DNA of 64,000 bases from Staphylococcus sp. ACRSN (GTDB taxonomy: Bacteria; Bacillota; Bacilli; Staphylococcales; Staphylococcaceae): positions 310,001 through 374,000 of the forward strand of contig NZ_JAKRNS010000001.1 of NCBI RefSeq assembly GCF_022346615.1. Reading direction: 5' to 3'. Position 1 is the first letter of the stretch. Each line of letters opens with the position of its first letter. Under the pieces are notes generated by a model. That model was not told the DNA's origin, did no database searches, and was given only the letters and a program-made list of their open reading frames with translations. Positions 61,866 to 64,000 of this stretch are shown here, in pieces. Position numbers and translations under genes: made by a program.

Positions 61866-63980
61866 ATGGAGAAAAAGCAAAACAAATACAGTATTCGAAA
61901 ATTTAGTGTAGGTGCTTCGTCAATTCTAATAGGATCTTTATTATTTTTAGGATCAGGAACGGCACAAGCATCTGAAGAAAATAGCCAGCAAAATGATGTG
62001 GCTCAATCAACACAGGAAGTGAAGGGAAGTAATTTCGTAACAGACGACGCTAATCAAAATAAGCAGTCTAATCAGGGAAACTCTGAGACTGAAGATGTTA
62101 CTACTGAACCTACGAAAGCGAAACAATTACATAATGCACAGTCATCTTCGACTGTAGTAGATTCAGTAAAAGGAATGGAAACCAATCAAAATATTAAAAT
62201 AAGTAAAGAGAATAACAAGGAAGATGTAGATTTAGAAAATAACGAGCAAGCTAAAGCCAAATCAGAAGAAAAAGCGGAAGTAGACCCACAGTATAACGAG
62301 CAATCTGAAGCAAAACCAGAAGAAAAAGCGGAAGTAGACCCACAGTATAACGAGCAATCTGAAGCAAAACCAGAAGAAAAAGCGGAAGTAGACCCACAGT
62401 ATAACGAGCAATTTAAAGGCAAATTAGAAGAAAAAACGAAAGTAGATTCTCAATATAACGATGAAGCATCAGTGAAAACATCTACAAAACAAGTAATCAC
62501 AGATAATGCACTAACAACTGAACAAAAAGATAAAGCAACTGACGCAAAGACTTCAGATTCGAATGTATTTTCACAAAATACGGATAATAAAAGTGCTCCA
62601 GTACAACAACATGGGCAGAATGATATAGATGAAACGCAACAAAATAATGATGTGTCATTAGAACAACTTCAAAATGAATTACAGTCTCCCGAAGGCATAA
62701 ATGATGAAAATAGAGATAATAAATCAAATACAAGTTTGAAAACTTTAAAAGATAGTGCCGTAGCAACTACGCCAAACCAAACTCAGAAAACAAATGAACC
62801 AGCAATTGAGCAGCCAACTAAAATAGCAAAACAAGGTCAGTATAAAAATGATGACCCTATTATATTAGTGCATGGATTCAATGGTTTCACAGATGATATT
62901 AATCCACCAATTCTTTCTCATTATTGGGGTGGAGACAAATTAAATATTAGACAGGATTTACAAGATAATGGCTATGAAACTTATGAAGCGAGTATTGGTG
63001 CGCTAAGTAGTAACTATGACAGAGCTGTAGAACTATATTACTACATTAAGGGCGGTACAGTTGATTACGGAGCAGCCCATGCTGAAAAATATGGTCATGA
63101 ACGTTATGGAAGAACTTATGAAGGTGTTTATAAAGATTGGCAACCGGGACAAAAAGTTCATTTAGTTGCACATAGTATGGGTGGTCAAACGGTTAGACAA
63201 TTAGAAGAGCTACTTCGTAATGGTAACCCTGAGGAGATAGACTATCAAAAAGAACATGGTGGCGAAATATACCCACTTTATCAAGGTGACCATGATAATA
63301 TGATCACGTCAATAACGACGCTAGGTACACCACATAATGGTACAGTTGCCTCAGATGAATTAGGTAATGAAGCATTAATCAGACAAATTGTTTATGATTA
63401 TGTAAAATTCAAAGGAAATACAGATTCACATTCTGATTTTGGCTTGAATCAATGGGGTTTAAAACAAAAAGAGGGTGAGTCTTATTTAGATTATGTGAAA
63501 CGTGTAAAAAACAGTAAGTTATGGAAAACGCAAGATAATGGTTTTTATGATTTATCTACTGAAGGCGCTGAAAAATTAAATTCGAATACCTCATTAAATC
63601 CAAATATTGTCTACAAAACTTATACTGGCGAATCGACAAGACCTACATTATTCGGACGTCAAAAATCAGACTTAAATATGTTTTTACCATTTACGCTTAC
63701 TGGTAATGTGATTGGTAAAACAGCCAATGCTAGTTGGAGGGAAAATGATGGACTCGTATCCGTTGTGTCTTCACAGCATCCGAATAATCAAGCATACGTG
63801 GATGCTACAGACGAAATTCAAAAAGGTGTATGGCAAGTTACGCCAGTAAGACATGGTTGGGACCATGTGGATTTTGTTGGTCAAGATTCAACAGATCCAT
63901 TCCATAATAGTCTAGAATTGCAGCAATTTTGGCATAACATTGCAGATGAATTGGTGAGAAGTGAACAGTTAGACGCATAA
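61866..63980 (+). CDS. secreted triacylglycerol lipase (YSIRK signal)
   Basis: 704 residues, pre-pro-lipase of the staphylococcal family. The signal peptide has the YSIRKFSVGASSILIG motif and ends near AQASEE. Residues about 38-315 are a hydrophilic propeptide with five 18-residue repeats. The mature lipase begins near 320 with DPIILVHGFNGFTDD. The triad is Ser437 in AHSMGGQ, Asp628 in ENDGLVS and His667 in WDHVDFVG; the region DPQ-free WGGDKLNI and the DTDSH-like segment match the family. It hydrolyses host lipids outside the cell, and the propeptide acts as an intramolecular chaperone removed by a protease. The ATG 61866 follows AGAGG by eight bases; an earlier GTG overlaps it. S. aureus Geh and epidermidis GehC are relatives; I cannot say which. 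Confidence 0.92.
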   Translation: MEKKQNKYSIRKFSVGASSILIGSLLFLGSGTAQASEENSQQNDVAQSTQEVKGSNFVTDDANQNKQSNQGNSETEDVTTEPTKAKQLHNAQSSSTVVDSVKGMETNQNIKISKENNKEDVDLENNEQAKAKSEEKAEVDPQYNEQSEAKPEEKAEVDPQYNEQSEAKPEEKAEVDPQYNEQFKGKLEEKTKVDSQYNDEASVKTSTKQVITDNALTTEQKDKATDAKTSDSNVFSQNTDNKSAPVQQHGQNDIDETQQNNDVSLEQLQNELQSPEGINDENRDNKSNTSLKTLKDSAVATTPNQTQKTNEPAIEQPTKIAKQGQYKNDDPIILVHGFNGFTDDINPPILSHYWGGDKLNIRQDLQDNGYETYEASIGALSSNYDRAVELYYYIKGGTVDYGAAHAEKYGHERYGRTYEGVYKDWQPGQKVHLVAHSMGGQTVRQLEELLRNGNPEEIDYQKEHGGEIYPLYQGDHDNMITSITTLGTPHNGTVASDELGNEALIRQIVYDYVKFKGNTDSHSDFGLNQWGLKQKEGESYLDYVKRVKNSKLWKTQDNGFYDLSTEGAEKLNSNTSLNPNIVYKTYTGESTRPTLFGRQKSDLNMFLPFTLTGNVIGKTANASWRENDGLVSVVSSQHPNNQAYVDATDEIQKGVWQVTPVRHGWDHVDFVGQDSTDPFHNSLELQQFWHNIADELVRSEQLDA
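62209..62470 (+). repeat. 54-bp tandem repeats in the lipase propeptide
   Basis: Two units beginning at 62263 and 62317 are identical, and a third at 62371 diverges after about 40 bases; degenerate half-copies flank them at 62209 and 62425. Each unit encodes 18 residues with the core KAEVDPQYNEQSEAKPEE. Exact identity at DNA level suggests recent expansion or slippage, so copy number may vary between strains. Confidence 0.88.
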
Positions 63981-64000
63981 ATGAATAATAAAAAGGAAAG

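Noticed and set aside
62186-62422. Minus-strand frame in the lipase propeptide with a repeating Cys-Gly-Ser-Thr pattern
   Set aside because: It is the antisense shadow of the 54-bp propeptide repeats and has no ribosome site.
62209-62470. CRISPR array
   Set aside because: The repeats are contiguous, without spacers, in frame, and inside a coding sequence.

Overview
The window is a low-GC staphylococcal chromosome. The clearest markers are the bS18 gene, the ahpC-ahpF pair with a PerR-type box, nfrA, tcyP, the xpt-pbuX-guaB-guaA purine operon behind a purine riboswitch, a sigma-B promoter of the classical GTTTTA-N14-GGGTAA form, and a YSIRK-type secreted lipase. The gene order from rpsR to guaA and the protein sequences are very close to what I recall for Staphylococcus aureus. 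The large ureide (allantoin) cluster downstream of guaA is not part of the S. aureus layout I know. A related Staphylococcus species is therefore likely, but I cannot name it.

Layout. 1-11300: rpsR followed by small, mostly single-gene units: a YxeA-like protein, a membrane-anchored poly-gamma-glutamate hydrolase-family protein, VOC and SRPBCC proteins, a GNAT, a guanidine-I riboswitch with a two-subunit SMR exporter, a LysE-type exporter, a PepSY membrane protein with a His-rich loop, a DUF4870 protein, a phosphatase and an NDxxF lipoprotein. 11300-20200: oxidative-stress and sulfur genes (ahpF, ahpC, nfrA, tcyP), an unusual HTH/coiled-coil protein, a GNAT and a sigma-B stress protein. 20300-25670: the purine salvage/GMP operon. 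25900-34400: a mixed accessory stretch with a Dabb protein, a YagU-like protein, a Fur-boxed siderophore-binding lipoprotein, a PepSY lipoprotein, a cold-shock protein, an MFS/LysR divergent pair, a 14-TM MFS pump and a GrpB-family protein.

34490-54863 is a ureide catabolism island: a PucR-type regulator, allantoin permease, allantoinase, allantoate amidohydrolase, ureidoglycine aminohydrolase, two ureidoglycolate-dehydrogenase paralogues, the FdrA/YlbE/YlbF trio, carbamate kinase, an MFS transporter and a PucG-type aminotransferase. Read together, allantoin is imported, opened to allantoate and ureidoglycine, taken to ureidoglycolate and oxalurate, and split to oxamate plus carbamoyl phosphate, which ArcC uses to make ATP. 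PucG offers a second route from ureidoglycine to oxalurate. A minus-strand block (phosphatase, second M20 amidohydrolase, HGGG esterase) sits inside the island. cre-like sites lie upstream of the permease and of allC.

55000-64000: a second poly-gamma-glutamate hydrolase paralogue, an uncharacterised one-TM protein, an Est30-type carboxylesterase, a DUF1801 protein, a BrnQ transporter, an NSS-family transporter, and a secreted lipase with a repeat-containing propeptide. The lipase gene is preceded by a strong promoter, a near-perfect cre site and a 21-residue amphipathic peptide ORF with an excellent Shine-Dalgarno sequence.

I found no tRNA or rRNA genes, CRISPR arrays, transposases, prophage genes or replication origins. 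All functional statements rest on reading the sequence and on recalled family features; no database search was run.
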